A DNA stretch of 64,000 nucleotides from Oscillospiraceae bacterium (GTDB taxonomy: Bacteria > Bacillota > Clostridia > Oscillospirales > Ruminococcaceae): NCBI GenBank assembly GCA_009780025.1, contig WRAV01000004.1:1-64000 (forward strand). Direction: 5' to 3'. Of the stretch, positions 20,766-29,810 are shown in pieces (position 1 is the first letter of the stretch; each line of letters begins with the position of its first letter). The notes under the pieces are model-generated. The model had not been told where the DNA came from, searched no databases, and saw nothing but the letters and a program-made list of their open reading frames with translations. A program made the position numbers and the translations under genes.

Positions 20766-21542
20766 CTATAACCTTCGAATGTGGAAGCCTCCGTCCGCGT
20801 TAAGCACTTGGCCGGTGGCAAAGTCTAGGCGTCCGCTGCAAGCGGCAACCACGCAATCCGCTACATCTTTTGGCTCACCAAATCTCTTTATCGGAACAAG
20901 GCCTTCAGCTATTAGCTTTTGATATTTCTCCTTAACAACCTGGGTCATATCGGTTAGTATTATTCCCGGGCGCACCTCAAAAACAGGTATGCCAAACTCC
21001 GCCAGGCGGTCCGCAAAGAGCTGGGTTGTCATCGAAACTGACGCCTTTGATATGCAATATTCACCGCGCGTTATGGATGAGGTATAGGATGATATGGACG
21101 CAATGTTTACAATCCGCGGAGCAAACTTTGTTGGCGCGGCATCTTTTTTCATTGCAATCATGCGATTAGCGGCGAGTTGACACATAAAGAAAGTCGAGCG
21201 TGCGTTTGTATTTACCACACGATCATAACTTTCCTCGGTAGTCTCTAAAATGTCCAGGCGAACTTGTGGCGCAACGCCCGCGTTATTAACTAAAACATCT
21301 AGCCGACCGAATTTTTCACAGATTCCGTCTATAAGGGCTTCTCTTTCATCTCGAATATTAATATCGCATTTTTGGTATTCGCAGTCAAGTCCAAGCTCCC
21401 GCATCTGGCTAAGTGAATCTGTAGCATCTCTAGAGGTTGCGGAAAGGATTACATAGTATCCTTCGAGCCCCAGCTCCTTTGCAATCCCAAGTCCGATCCC
21501 CCTGCGCGCACCGGTCACAATCGCTATTTTCTGCAGTTTCAA
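20766..21542 (-). CDS. SDR-family oxidoreductase
   Basis: TGARRGIGLGIAK cofactor motif, NNAG, YCISK. Confidence 0.9.
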   Translation of the reverse strand: MKLQKIAIVTGARRGIGLGIAKELGLEGYYVILSATSRDATDSLSQMRELGLDCEYQKCDINIRDEREALIDGICEKFGRLDVLVNNAGVAPQVRLDILETTEESYDRVVNTNARSTFFMCQLAANRMIAMKKDAAPTKFAPRIVNIASISSYTSSITRGEYCISKASVSMTTQLFADRLAEFGIPVFEVRPGIILTDMTQVVKEKYQKLIAEGLVPIKRFGEPKDVADCVVAACSGRLDFATGQVLNADGGFHIRRL

Positions 21543-21682
21543 TTAGACCCTCCTACCTCCTATAAAATACTCTTAGGGGCGCGGACATAAGTCCTCCCCC
21601 CTAAGATAACGCTCTCATTTAAATACGTCCGCCAGCAAATGCAACGGAAAGCACCTGAGCTATTTTATCAGATGCGATTGCG

Positions 21683-22585
21683 CTATTTGCCTCTTTTGTC
21701 CGCCACCTGTGCCTTCTGCAAAATCGCAGCCAGCTTTTTCTTGTCTTCTTCGCTTGAGTCCGAAAGCGGGTTTCGCACATACCCACCGGTGTATCCGCAG
21801 TAATCTGTGGCAAACTTGAGGCCGGCTATCCCGAAGCTGCCGGTAACAGCTCCGTTTACCGGGAACATACGCTGATACAAATCCCGCGCCTCTTCCCATT
21901 TGCCGGCGTCGAACAGCTCCTGAACTTCCGCTATTTCGTTGGGAGAGCAGTTAGCCATTGCCGAAATAATACCGGTAACTCCCAGCGCAAGGGCAGGATA
22001 CCATGCAGAGAATGTACCCGTCATCACCTGAAAGCTCGGATCGGCAACCCGCAGGAAGGTAGCCAGCTGCGGCACATCCCCATTTGAATCCTTCATCCCG
22101 ACAATGTTCGGGTGTCGGCTCAGCTCTGCTACCGCCTCAGCACTGAGGTTAACATGAGTGAATTTACTTACGTTGTAAAGCAGAACAGGAATATCGCTGG
22201 CGTCGGCAACGGTGGTGAAGTATTTAATCATCGCCGCTGTGGTCATCGAACCTCCGTAATAAAACGGCGTGAGCACAAGCGCACAGTGCGCACCGAGCCT
22301 TGCGCACTTGTTGGTAAATGTTATGGTTTCCCTAGCAGATTCAAGGCCGGTACCCGCCATGACAACCCGCCCAGGGGCAGAGTTCTCCACAGTGAGCTTT
22401 ACAAGCTCAAGCTTCTCTTCCTCGTTCAAATACACCGTTTCGCTGTTGGAGCCGATAACCAGGTACCCCGCCATTCTATCGTTGTTCCATTTTTGTATGT
22501 TGGAAGCAAACCCGCTGTAGTCCACATCGCCGCTTTCCTTAAATGGAGTAATCATTGGCGGGATTACGCCTCTAATTTTATCCAC
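21683..22585 (-). CDS. DapA/NAL-superfamily lyase
   Basis: GVIPPMITPFKESGDVDY, YNVSKFTHVNLS, GMKDSNGDV; GTG start at 22585 with GGAGG. Confidence 0.88.
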   Translation of the reverse strand: MDKIRGVIPPMITPFKESGDVDYSGFASNIQKWNNDRMAGYLVIGSNSETVYLNEEEKLELVKLTVENSAPGRVVMAGTGLESARETITFTNKCARLGAHCALVLTPFYYGGSMTTAAMIKYFTTVADASDIPVLLYNVSKFTHVNLSAEAVAELSRHPNIVGMKDSNGDVPQLATFLRVADPSFQVMTGTFSAWYPALALGVTGIISAMANCSPNEIAEVQELFDAGKWEEARDLYQRMFPVNGAVTGSFGIAGLKFATDYCGYTGGYVRNPLSDSSEEDKKKLAAILQKAQVADKRGK

Positions 22586-22611
22586 GATAATCAAATCCTC
22601 CTTGCAAAATA

Positions 22612-24120
22612 TCATTGGGTCGTGTTCGACTTAGCCTTCCTTGCCTTCAGAACCGGCGACACAAAACCTCGGAAGATAGTAAATAGCAGTAAGCATACTA
22701 ATATGGCAGAGATAGGACGTGTGAGGAAAACCGTGAAGTCCCCTCTAGCGGCCAGCAGCCCACGCCTGAAGAAAGGATCTATCATACCGCCGGACAGTAT
22801 CAGGCCTAAAATTAAAGGTGCTATCGCAAACCCGGTCTTTGTCATGAGCCAGCCCACAAGCCCAAAGAAGAACATCAAATAAACGTCGGTTATCCTGTTT
22901 GCCGAAGCAAAAGAACCTATTATGCACAGCAACGTAACAACCGATAGGGTTACCGGCAAAGGAACTTGCAAGCATTTGACAAACGCGCGGTTCAAGATGG
23001 ACCCCAAAATTAAAAACATAACGCCTGTAATCAGCATACCCAAGGCGATAGTGTAAACCCACGCCGGATTGTTGTTCATAAAAGTCGCGCCCGGCTGCAG
23101 GCCGTGCACAAGCAGAACTCCCAAGACCACCGCGGTACTTGCATCCCCGGGAACACCTAAAGTTAGCAAACAGGCATACGAGCCCGGCGCCATGGAGTTG
23201 TTGCCAGTTTCGGCGCCTATCAGCCCTTCAACAGAGCCCTGCCCAAACTCGTCTTTGTTTTTAGAGCTGCTCTTCGCGTGGTCATACCCCATAAAAGCAG
23301 CAACATTAGGACCGACCCCCGGCAATATGCCTACAATAAAGCCAATAACGGACACTCTAAATGCCATCCACTTGTGCGGCCACCACTCTTTCCAGCGAAA
23401 CAGCTTGCCCGCCACCACTTTTATAGGCTCGGGATTGGCCTTGGCAACGCCACTAAAAACCTCGCTCATGCCAAACAACCCTACCATAGCCGGAATGAGG
23501 GGAATGCCCGCATTCAAAAAGCTCTGATTCATAGTTAGGCGCATGGCACCATATAGTGGGTCAAGCCCTACCGTACCCAGAATAATGCCCATAACAGCAG
23601 AAATCAGTCCCTTTACAAAGTCACCCTTCGAAAGTTGCGCACAAATCACAACTCCGAATATGGAAATCCAAAACATTTCATAAGATAAAAAGTTCATCGC
23701 AATAGGTATAAAAAGTGGCATGAAAACCAGAAATAAAACTACACCGACCGTATTGCCAAAAAACGAGGTTATCGCGATAATGCTAAGGGCTAAGGAGCCC
23801 TCCCCTTTTTTAGCCATAGGATACCCATCCAGAACCGAGGCCGCAGACCCCGGCGTCCCTGGAATATTAAGCAGTATGGCGGGTATCGCGGCGGCATAAG
23901 CAGCCGACTTATGTGTCGCAGCCAGCAAAAGAACCGCAAGGAGCGGATTCATGCCAAAGGTAAAAGTAGCCACGAATGCTACTGTCATAACCGTAGATAT
24001 GCCTGGCAGTACGCCGCCCATAATTCCTATGGCAGTTCCAAGAAGCAACAGCAACATGCCCTCTAGGGACAAAATTATCGACAAAACTTCACCAAAAAGC
24101 CCAACTTCCATTGTATACAC
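22612..24120 (-). CDS. tctA: Tripartite tricarboxylate transporter TctA subunit
   Basis: 502 aa polytopic; GVLPGISTVMTVAF and GILPGVGPNVAAFMGYDHAK. Confidence 0.92.
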   Translation of the reverse strand: MYTMEVGLFGEVLSIILSLEGMLLLLLGTAIGIMGGVLPGISTVMTVAFVATFTFGMNPLLAVLLLAATHKSAAYAAAIPAILLNIPGTPGSAASVLDGYPMAKKGEGSLALSIIAITSFFGNTVGVVLFLVFMPLFIPIAMNFLSYEMFWISIFGVVICAQLSKGDFVKGLISAVMGIILGTVGLDPLYGAMRLTMNQSFLNAGIPLIPAMVGLFGMSEVFSGVAKANPEPIKVVAGKLFRWKEWWPHKWMAFRVSVIGFIVGILPGVGPNVAAFMGYDHAKSSSKNKDEFGQGSVEGLIGAETGNNSMAPGSYACLLTLGVPGDASTAVVLGVLLVHGLQPGATFMNNNPAWVYTIALGMLITGVMFLILGSILNRAFVKCLQVPLPVTLSVVTLLCIIGSFASANRITDVYLMFFFGLVGWLMTKTGFAIAPLILGLILSGGMIDPFFRRGLLAARGDFTVFLTRPISAILVCLLLFTIFRGFVSPVLKARKAKSNTTQ

Positions 24121-24157
24121 AGCTCTTTTCTACTGTTTTCTGTTGAGGTTCAAAACT

Positions 24158-24646
24158 TTAAATAGGGACCCTGAAAACTACAATAAACACAACATACATC
24201 ACAGCCATACTAACTGCGGTAAAAATAACAGAAACCAACGGCTTAAAAGTTTTGACAAAGAAAAGCAAAATAAACAGCATGTAGAGAGCGCCTGCAATCC
24301 AAAATCCAAGCAAAGGCATCGCAACAAAAATAAGCAGAAGAATAGTTACTATAGCAATTGCAATTGCCCGGAACTCTTTTACCTTCACGCCATTTTTAAT
24401 CGAGGCACCCAACTCACCAAAGTGCAAGCGCCCGCCTTTTATAAGACTTCTCACAATAAGCGCTACAGTCAAAACAGAGAGAAGAATATTAGATACCATA
24501 GGCATAAACGCCGCGCTATACACAAATTCATCGTTGCCCCAGCGTATTTGAGCTATCTGTGTGTATAAAAAAACGTTTATAAATAGCAGGACAATACCCG
24601 AAATCAGGTCTCTAGTGGCCTGTCCGTTTTTCATTTGTTTTCTCAA
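24158..24646 (-). CDS. tctB: Tripartite tricarboxylate transporter TctB subunit
   Basis: Four-TM small protein between tctA and tctC. Confidence 0.82.
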   Translation of the reverse strand: MRKQMKNGQATRDLISGIVLLFINVFLYTQIAQIRWGNDEFVYSAAFMPMVSNILLSVLTVALIVRSLIKGGRLHFGELGASIKNGVKVKEFRAIAIAIVTILLLIFVAMPLLGFWIAGALYMLFILLFFVKTFKPLVSVIFTAVSMAVMYVVFIVVFRVPI

Positions 24647-24671
24647 CCCTTTCCAGGATTTAGAATCTGCC

Positions 24672-24775
24672 GTTCAATAGCGAAAACCACCCTCGAACCC
24701 AGACGATTTTCCCGCTATATCGCGCAGCTTTCTGCCTAGCGGGAAAATCGCCGGGGCGAGGCGTTTTGAGTATTT
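24672..24775. repeat. Intergenic inverted repeat between tctC and tctB
   Basis: 14 bp perfect arms CGATTTTCCCGCTA (24704-24717)/TAGCGGGAAAATCG (24737-24750). Confidence 0.8.
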
Positions 24776-24789
24776 AGCCGGAAAAATTC

Positions 24790-25866
24790 TTAACGGCGCT
24801 CTAGGCCAACTTCGGCAGGGCTTCTTTGGGCATAACCCATATCATACAGAAGCCAGCTTACGAGGTAGGTGGTCTCTTCGGTCATGCGGTCGGCGTCATC
24901 CCCAAAGATCGCCACCGGTGTAATGCCCATGGCAGTTGTGCCATCTACAACCTCGGGGCTGTTTACAACCACCCGAAGTGCTTCGATCCATGCTTGAGCA
25001 ATGTGCTCGGGGGTGTCTCTGCGGATACCTACACCACGAAAACCGCGGGTATGCGGTATTATTTCTTCGAGTTCAGGCAGCCAGTGCAGGATGCTGGGAA
25101 CGGTGCCGATGCCTTCCAGATATACATCTTCAAGCGCATGAATAGCCAATGCGCGTACAAGACCATCCTCGATGAGGGGCAGCGCTTCGCCTATATCGCT
25201 TATGCTCCAGTCGACTTCGCCTTGAGCAGCGGCAGTAACGGCCGGCCGGCCACCGTCATATGCGATATACGTAGCAGTTCCGCCAATCGCGTTTACGATT
25301 ACAAGCTGGGGTATATGGTAAAGGCCGCCCAGACCAGAGTTGGAAGCTGTAGTCTCGCCACCTCTGACCGCCTCTATCCACTCCTCTACGGTAGTGAAAG
25401 GCGAGTCAATCGGAACACAGATGACGGGATTCGTGGCTTGGGCAATCGCCAGCATACGGATATCCCTGTAGTCGTAATCAGAAAGCGCTGATGCAGGGAA
25501 GGTCATCGAGCCGGAGCTCCAAACGAAAATAGTGTTGCCGTCTGGGGGATTCGACATCATGGATGCTGCTGCAATCGAAGCATTGGCACCAGGCATATTT
25601 TGAGGGACAATATTAGCGCCCAGTTCTTCTTGCAATCCAGGAATCAACATACGCTTCAATGTGTCAAGGCCGCCGCCGACCGCTTGACCAACAAGGGCAG
25701 TAACGTTCCCTGCTGGTTGCCAGCTTCCTTCAGTTGCCTCAGGCTGATTTTCTGCAGCACCCGAGCCCGATGGAGCAGGAGTAGCTGGAGCTGGAGCCGC
25801 CGGTCCGCCGCAAGCTGCAAGAACTACCGATAGAACAACTAACAGAACTATTAACTTCTTTTTCAT
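24790..25866 (-). CDS. tctC: TctC-type substrate-binding lipoprotein
   Basis: Lipoprotein signal MKKKLIVLLVVLSVVLAACGG and Bug/TctC-like fold. Confidence 0.88.
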   Translation of the reverse strand: MKKKLIVLLVVLSVVLAACGGPAAPAPATPAPSGSGAAENQPEATEGSWQPAGNVTALVGQAVGGGLDTLKRMLIPGLQEELGANIVPQNMPGANASIAAASMMSNPPDGNTIFVWSSGSMTFPASALSDYDYRDIRMLAIAQATNPVICVPIDSPFTTVEEWIEAVRGGETTASNSGLGGLYHIPQLVIVNAIGGTATYIAYDGGRPAVTAAAQGEVDWSISDIGEALPLIEDGLVRALAIHALEDVYLEGIGTVPSILHWLPELEEIIPHTRGFRGVGIRRDTPEHIAQAWIEALRVVVNSPEVVDGTTAMGITPVAIFGDDADRMTEETTYLVSWLLYDMGYAQRSPAEVGLERR

Positions 25867-25930
25867 AACAATGGTCACTCCTCTTTTAATATTTAATTTG
25901 TGCTCATTCGCTAATCGTACACAAAGCCAT

Positions 25931-26818
25931 TTAAGGGTCAATTCCAAGAATCATTGCCGGGTTATCTACCGTCATCCGCCGGATATCTTCCTGCGGAATT
26001 CCATCGTCCAGCATCATGCATATAAAGTTTTCCATCGAAGGAACCGGGTCCGGGTTTATAATCTGGCCGCTGTCGGTACTCATAATGGTGTTGGCGGGGC
26101 CAATCGCTCGGATCGCGTCGGAAATTACAGTGGAGGAAATCGGGTCTTTCCAGTGGTGGGTGGTGTCGCAGACCACGTGCTCCAACATGGACACGCCAAG
26201 CCTCACTGTCTCCTTCATTTGCTCGATAGTGTAGCTCAGTATTGGCGAGGTCGGATGCGTCAGCACTATTTTTTTAACTCCGCGCTTTTTAGCCTCTTCA
26301 ATCACAGCCATCGCTTCCTGGGGAGACACGTGCCCGGTAGCCAACGAAATATCCGCCTCGGCAATAATATCAATAATTTCAAGGAGTTCGTCTTTAATGC
26401 GTCCGTCTGCGCCAAGCAGGCCGATCCCCGCAGGTCCGCGTTTGAGCTGTTTGGCAAACTGCGCAGCACTGTTCGCTGCCTTGAGCATAGCAAATTCGGA
26501 GTGAATAGTAGGCATCCAAACCTGCTTTGCACCCATCTGCACCGCGACACGCACCGCCTCTGGGTTGAGGCCGCCTACAGGGTGGTTGAGCGCAAGTCCC
26601 CCGTACATTGAAAACCCGGTGACATAAGTAGCCACTGTCGCGCGTCCCGCCGTGCCTTCTGTGTGGCTTTTGAGCAGGACAGCCCGCATACCGGCCTCCT
26701 GCGCCTTACGCGCGACCTCAATGTCATTTAGCGGGCGGGGGAAAATATCCGGCCCACCGTGAACATGAATGTCAATCGCTCCCTTTAGCATTTCTTTCGC
26801 AAGTTCTCTGTTTCCCAT
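25931..26818 (-). CDS. DUF6282-family amidohydrolase-like protein
   Basis: AIDIHVHGGPD metal-binding motif, VLTHPTSP, DSGQIINPDPV. Confidence 0.75.
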   Translation of the reverse strand: MGNRELAKEMLKGAIDIHVHGGPDIFPRPLNDIEVARKAQEAGMRAVLLKSHTEGTAGRATVATYVTGFSMYGGLALNHPVGGLNPEAVRVAVQMGAKQVWMPTIHSEFAMLKAANSAAQFAKQLKRGPAGIGLLGADGRIKDELLEIIDIIAEADISLATGHVSPQEAMAVIEEAKKRGVKKIVLTHPTSPILSYTIEQMKETVRLGVSMLEHVVCDTTHHWKDPISSTVISDAIRAIGPANTIMSTDSGQIINPDPVPSMENFICMMLDDGIPQEDIRRMTVDNPAMILGIDP

Positions 26819-26850
26819 TTAAGCACTCCTTCCAGAAGGCGTATTCGCTA

Positions 26851-26950
26851 GTATCACTACAATATCCACCGAAATCAAGACGCCGTCTCACTAATGTGTA
26901 TTTGATAATATTGCTACAATATCTCCCAAAAGTCAAGACGTTATCTTACT
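26851..26950. promoter_or_regulatory. Duplicated operator/promoter-like segment upstream of the DUF6282-TctCBA operon
   Basis: Two direct-repeat segments; perfect palindrome ATATTG-CTA-CAATAT at 26908-26922 and degenerate GTATCA-CTA-CAATAT at 26851-26865; minus strand has TTGACT/TTGATT -35-like boxes. Confidence 0.6.
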
Positions 26951-27265
26951 TTTGGAATAAATTTCAAAATCCCGTTTATCTTTTGTTGTTAATGACAAGG
27001 CTAAGTTAGGTTATTATTTGATAAAGAGTATGCGTCTAAGGGTGACATTTTATATATCATGCGCATGATAATGGCATTTATCATGCTGTATCGCTCTTAA
27101 ATTAATTGACCCCAGTCTATGGGAATTTAAACGTTTATAATTTCCAATTGACTTGAAGAAGATCACTTATTTAGATACCCAAAATAAAACTTAGAAATAT
27201 TTAACACAACTTTATCTGGGCATCCAAAAGCTTGAAAGCAAGCAACCCGCAACACAAAAAGCAAA

Positions 27266-27306
27266 AACACTCCTCAAGTAGACATACAAGGAGTGTTGAT
27301 TTTTCA
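27266..27306 (-). terminator. Terminator downstream of the IclR-family gene
   Basis: aacactcctt...aggagtgtt followed by T-rich tract on the minus strand. Confidence 0.7.
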
Positions 27307-27317
27307 GCTGTTGCCAG

Positions 27318-28100
27318 CTATTCGAAATATCCGAATTTTTGACTAATGGCTGCAGAGGTATTTTTAAGGATAGGCAAAAACCCCGGAACCGTTTTTTCGT
27401 TGAGGCGAGCGTTGTTTGCGTTTATATGGAACGAGGCAATAATTTCGCCCGCGTGACCGCGAATTGGCATAGCCAAACAGCACATACCAATCTCGCACTC
27501 CTGATTATCAAAGGCGTACCCTTGTCTGGCTGTTAGCTGCAACTTTTCCCAAAGCTGGTCAAAAGTGGTGATTGAGTACTCTGTTCGCGGTTTCAGCTCT
27601 TCTCCGGCAACAACCAAACAAAGCTGTTCATATGTCAACTGGGACAATAAAAGTCTGCCCGCAGCCGAGAAGCAGGCCGAAATTGATGACCCCAGCCTTG
27701 AAGTGGGGATAATATATCGGTTGGACTGTATCTCGTCCAAAAACACGGCCTTAGTCCCGTCCAGGACGCACATGTAAACCGATTCTCCCAACTTGTCCGA
27801 TAACTTTTGAAGGTCGTCGTGAGCAATGTCGCGGATATTGAGGCTTTTCATAGCGGCACCAGCCAACTGCAAAAAAACCATGCCAAGCCTATAATTACCA
27901 AGAGAATCGACTGTAAGGTACCCGCCTTGCTGCAAAGTATACAGAATCCGGTGGGCAGACGACTTAGGTATGTTAAGCTTATCGCTCAGTTCGCCTAGTG
28001 TATATGAAAATTCCTTTGATGTAAAGCAGTCTAAAACATTCATTGCCTTCATTATGGTTTGAATCGCGGGTGTTTCCGACATGCCTGAAAGCCTCCTCAA
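27318..28100 (-). CDS. IclR-family transcriptional regulator
   Basis: N-terminal winged HTH (ELSDKLNIPKSSAHRILYTL) and IclR effector domain. Confidence 0.92.
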   Translation of the reverse strand: MRRLSGMSETPAIQTIMKAMNVLDCFTSKEFSYTLGELSDKLNIPKSSAHRILYTLQQGGYLTVDSLGNYRLGMVFLQLAGAAMKSLNIRDIAHDDLQKLSDKLGESVYMCVLDGTKAVFLDEIQSNRYIIPTSRLGSSISACFSAAGRLLLSQLTYEQLCLVVAGEELKPRTEYSITTFDQLWEKLQLTARQGYAFDNQECEIGMCCLAMPIRGHAGEIIASFHINANNARLNEKTVPGFLPILKNTSAAISQKFGYFE

Positions 28101-28120
28101 CAGTCATACAAAACGTGCCT

Positions 28121-28230
28121 CATTGTAGCATTATATAGAACGGATTGCAAGTCATTTTGCATATGCGCAAAGCTCCGACCTGCTTTGCAAGCCGGTGACT
28201 GCGCGTTTAGTCCGAGAGTGTAGCATTAAG
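28121..28230. promoter_or_regulatory. Candidate operator sites between iclR-type gene and DUF1445 gene
   Basis: TGTAGCATTA at about 28125 and again at 28219-28228, resembling TGTAGCAATA (minus strand) in the 26.9 kb palindrome. Confidence 0.45.
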
Positions 28231-28348
28231 AATATTTCACGGTGACAGAGCCGGGATGCCCTAACATGGATGGTCATTGACATAGCCATCCCCGACGTGT
28301 ATAGTCAAGTAAACGGTTGCAGCTTCTACTTTTAAAGGGAGTGGTATT

Positions 28349-29167
28349 ATGGCAAACTATGATGTTTCTAAGTATGTAAATATGAAGCCCAGCGAAGTGC
28401 GGGCGTTGATCAGAAGCGGCAAGGTCAAGCTTCCCACCGCAGGCATGTGCGCAGGATATGCACAGGCCAATTTGACGATTCTTCCCGCTGAGTATGCCGC
28501 CGATTTTAAGGAGTACGCCAATAGCAATCCCTTTCCTGTTCCTATTCTTGAAATTGTAGACGGCTCGCCCCTCACCAGACTTATGGCCAAAGACGGCAAC
28601 GTACTCACCGACATTCCCGAATACTTCATATACCGTGACGGTGCGTTTTCACAGCGTGTCTATGACACCACGGAATTTTGGCAAGACGGATATGTCGGTT
28701 TTCTGATCGGGTGCAGCTTCTCATTCGAAGAGGCGCTGATGACTGCAGGTATCGAAATGCGCCACATAGCCACCGGGCGAATTGTACCTATGTATAAAAC
28801 CAACATAATGACCCAAAAGCGCGGCCCGTTCGAAGGCCCTATGGTGGTCAGTATGCGACCAATGTCGCCGGAACACGCCAAAATTGCATGCGAAATCACC
28901 GCAGCTATGCCAAACGTGCACGGAGCACCGATACATATTGGAGACGCGTCAGAAATAGGAATATCGGACATTTCAAAGCCCGACTATGGCGAAGCGGTAG
29001 AGATTCGCGAAGGAGAAGTAACAGTGTTTTGGCCTTGCGGTGTAACACCCCAGGTAGCAATAAACAACGCTAAGCTTCCAATTGCCATAACCCATTCACC
29101 GGGGCATATGTTTATCACCGACATACTTAACACCAAGATCAACGCCCTCCTTGAGGCACAGAAGTAA
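28349..29167 (+). CDS. DUF1445 family protein (putative hydro-lyase / D-glutamate cyclase-like)
   Basis: DIPEYFIYRDG, FLIGCSFSFEEAL, MVVSMRPM, HSPGHMFITDI family motifs. Confidence 0.85.
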   Translation: MANYDVSKYVNMKPSEVRALIRSGKVKLPTAGMCAGYAQANLTILPAEYAADFKEYANSNPFPVPILEIVDGSPLTRLMAKDGNVLTDIPEYFIYRDGAFSQRVYDTTEFWQDGYVGFLIGCSFSFEEALMTAGIEMRHIATGRIVPMYKTNIMTQKRGPFEGPMVVSMRPMSPEHAKIACEITAAMPNVHGAPIHIGDASEIGISDISKPDYGEAVEIREGEVTVFWPCGVTPQVAINNAKLPIAITHSPGHMFITDILNTKINALLEAQK

Positions 29168-29298
29168 TAATCTGTACAACACGCAAAATCTATGATAGTA
29201 TATAGTTGCAATCACTCAAGAGAAGCCGTAAGGCCGATAGCCCTTTTCTGGCCTTCGCCTTCTCGCTTCTTACATAACTAACAAAGGGGGCGTCTTAG

Positions 29299-29805
29299 AT
29301 GACGACTTGGTTTGACAACGCACAGGCGGACTACCACTGCGCGAGTCTTTTGTGCGGCGCGGCAGAGAAAAATTCTGTCTACCTGGCCGGAGCCGGCCGC
29401 GCAACACAGCAGGCTATCGAAAAGCTGCTAAAGGCAATCATTCAGCAGAAGGGCCAAGTAATCGCACGCAAGTTGGCCACAAACGACATATCAGTGCTGG
29501 TAAAGGAATGCGCTAAACAAGGCGTCGAAGCGCCGGAAATCCTTAAGCAGATGAGCAAGCAGATCACCGACTGGTACATCGAGGCCACCTACCCGGGTCT
29601 GGGCAAGTACGGCAATGTCGAGCAGATTACTGTGGCTATCAAGATGTATGAGCAGCTGCAGGAAATGTTTTTAGAGATGATAAACAAAACCCCCGAGTGT
29701 CTGGTGCACTGCCCGTACTACACAAGCAGTGTCTGGGGTTGCTCGCTTAAAGTAACCCGGCACGACAAAGACTGCAAGTACCCTATCCCCAAGGAGTGCT
29801 GCTAG
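29299..29805 (+). CDS. HEPN-domain protein with cysteine-rich C-terminal tail
   Basis: HEPN-like N-terminal helices (WFDNAQADYHCASLL...AIEKLLKA); tail CLVHCPYYTSSVWGCSLKVTRHDKDCKYPIPKECC. Confidence 0.75.
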   Translation: MTTWFDNAQADYHCASLLCGAAEKNSVYLAGAGRATQQAIEKLLKAIIQQKGQVIARKLATNDISVLVKECAKQGVEAPEILKQMSKQITDWYIEATYPGLGKYGNVEQITVAIKMYEQLQEMFLEMINKTPECLVHCPYYTSSVWGCSLKVTRHDKDCKYPIPKECC

Positions 29806-29810
29806 GCTAG

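Noticed and set aside
24110-24125. TGTATACAC near the tctA start as a fourth copy of the CGTATACACGG element
   Set aside because: Only the short core-like word is present; flanking hairpins and the terminal CTTCAAAAG hairpin are absent.
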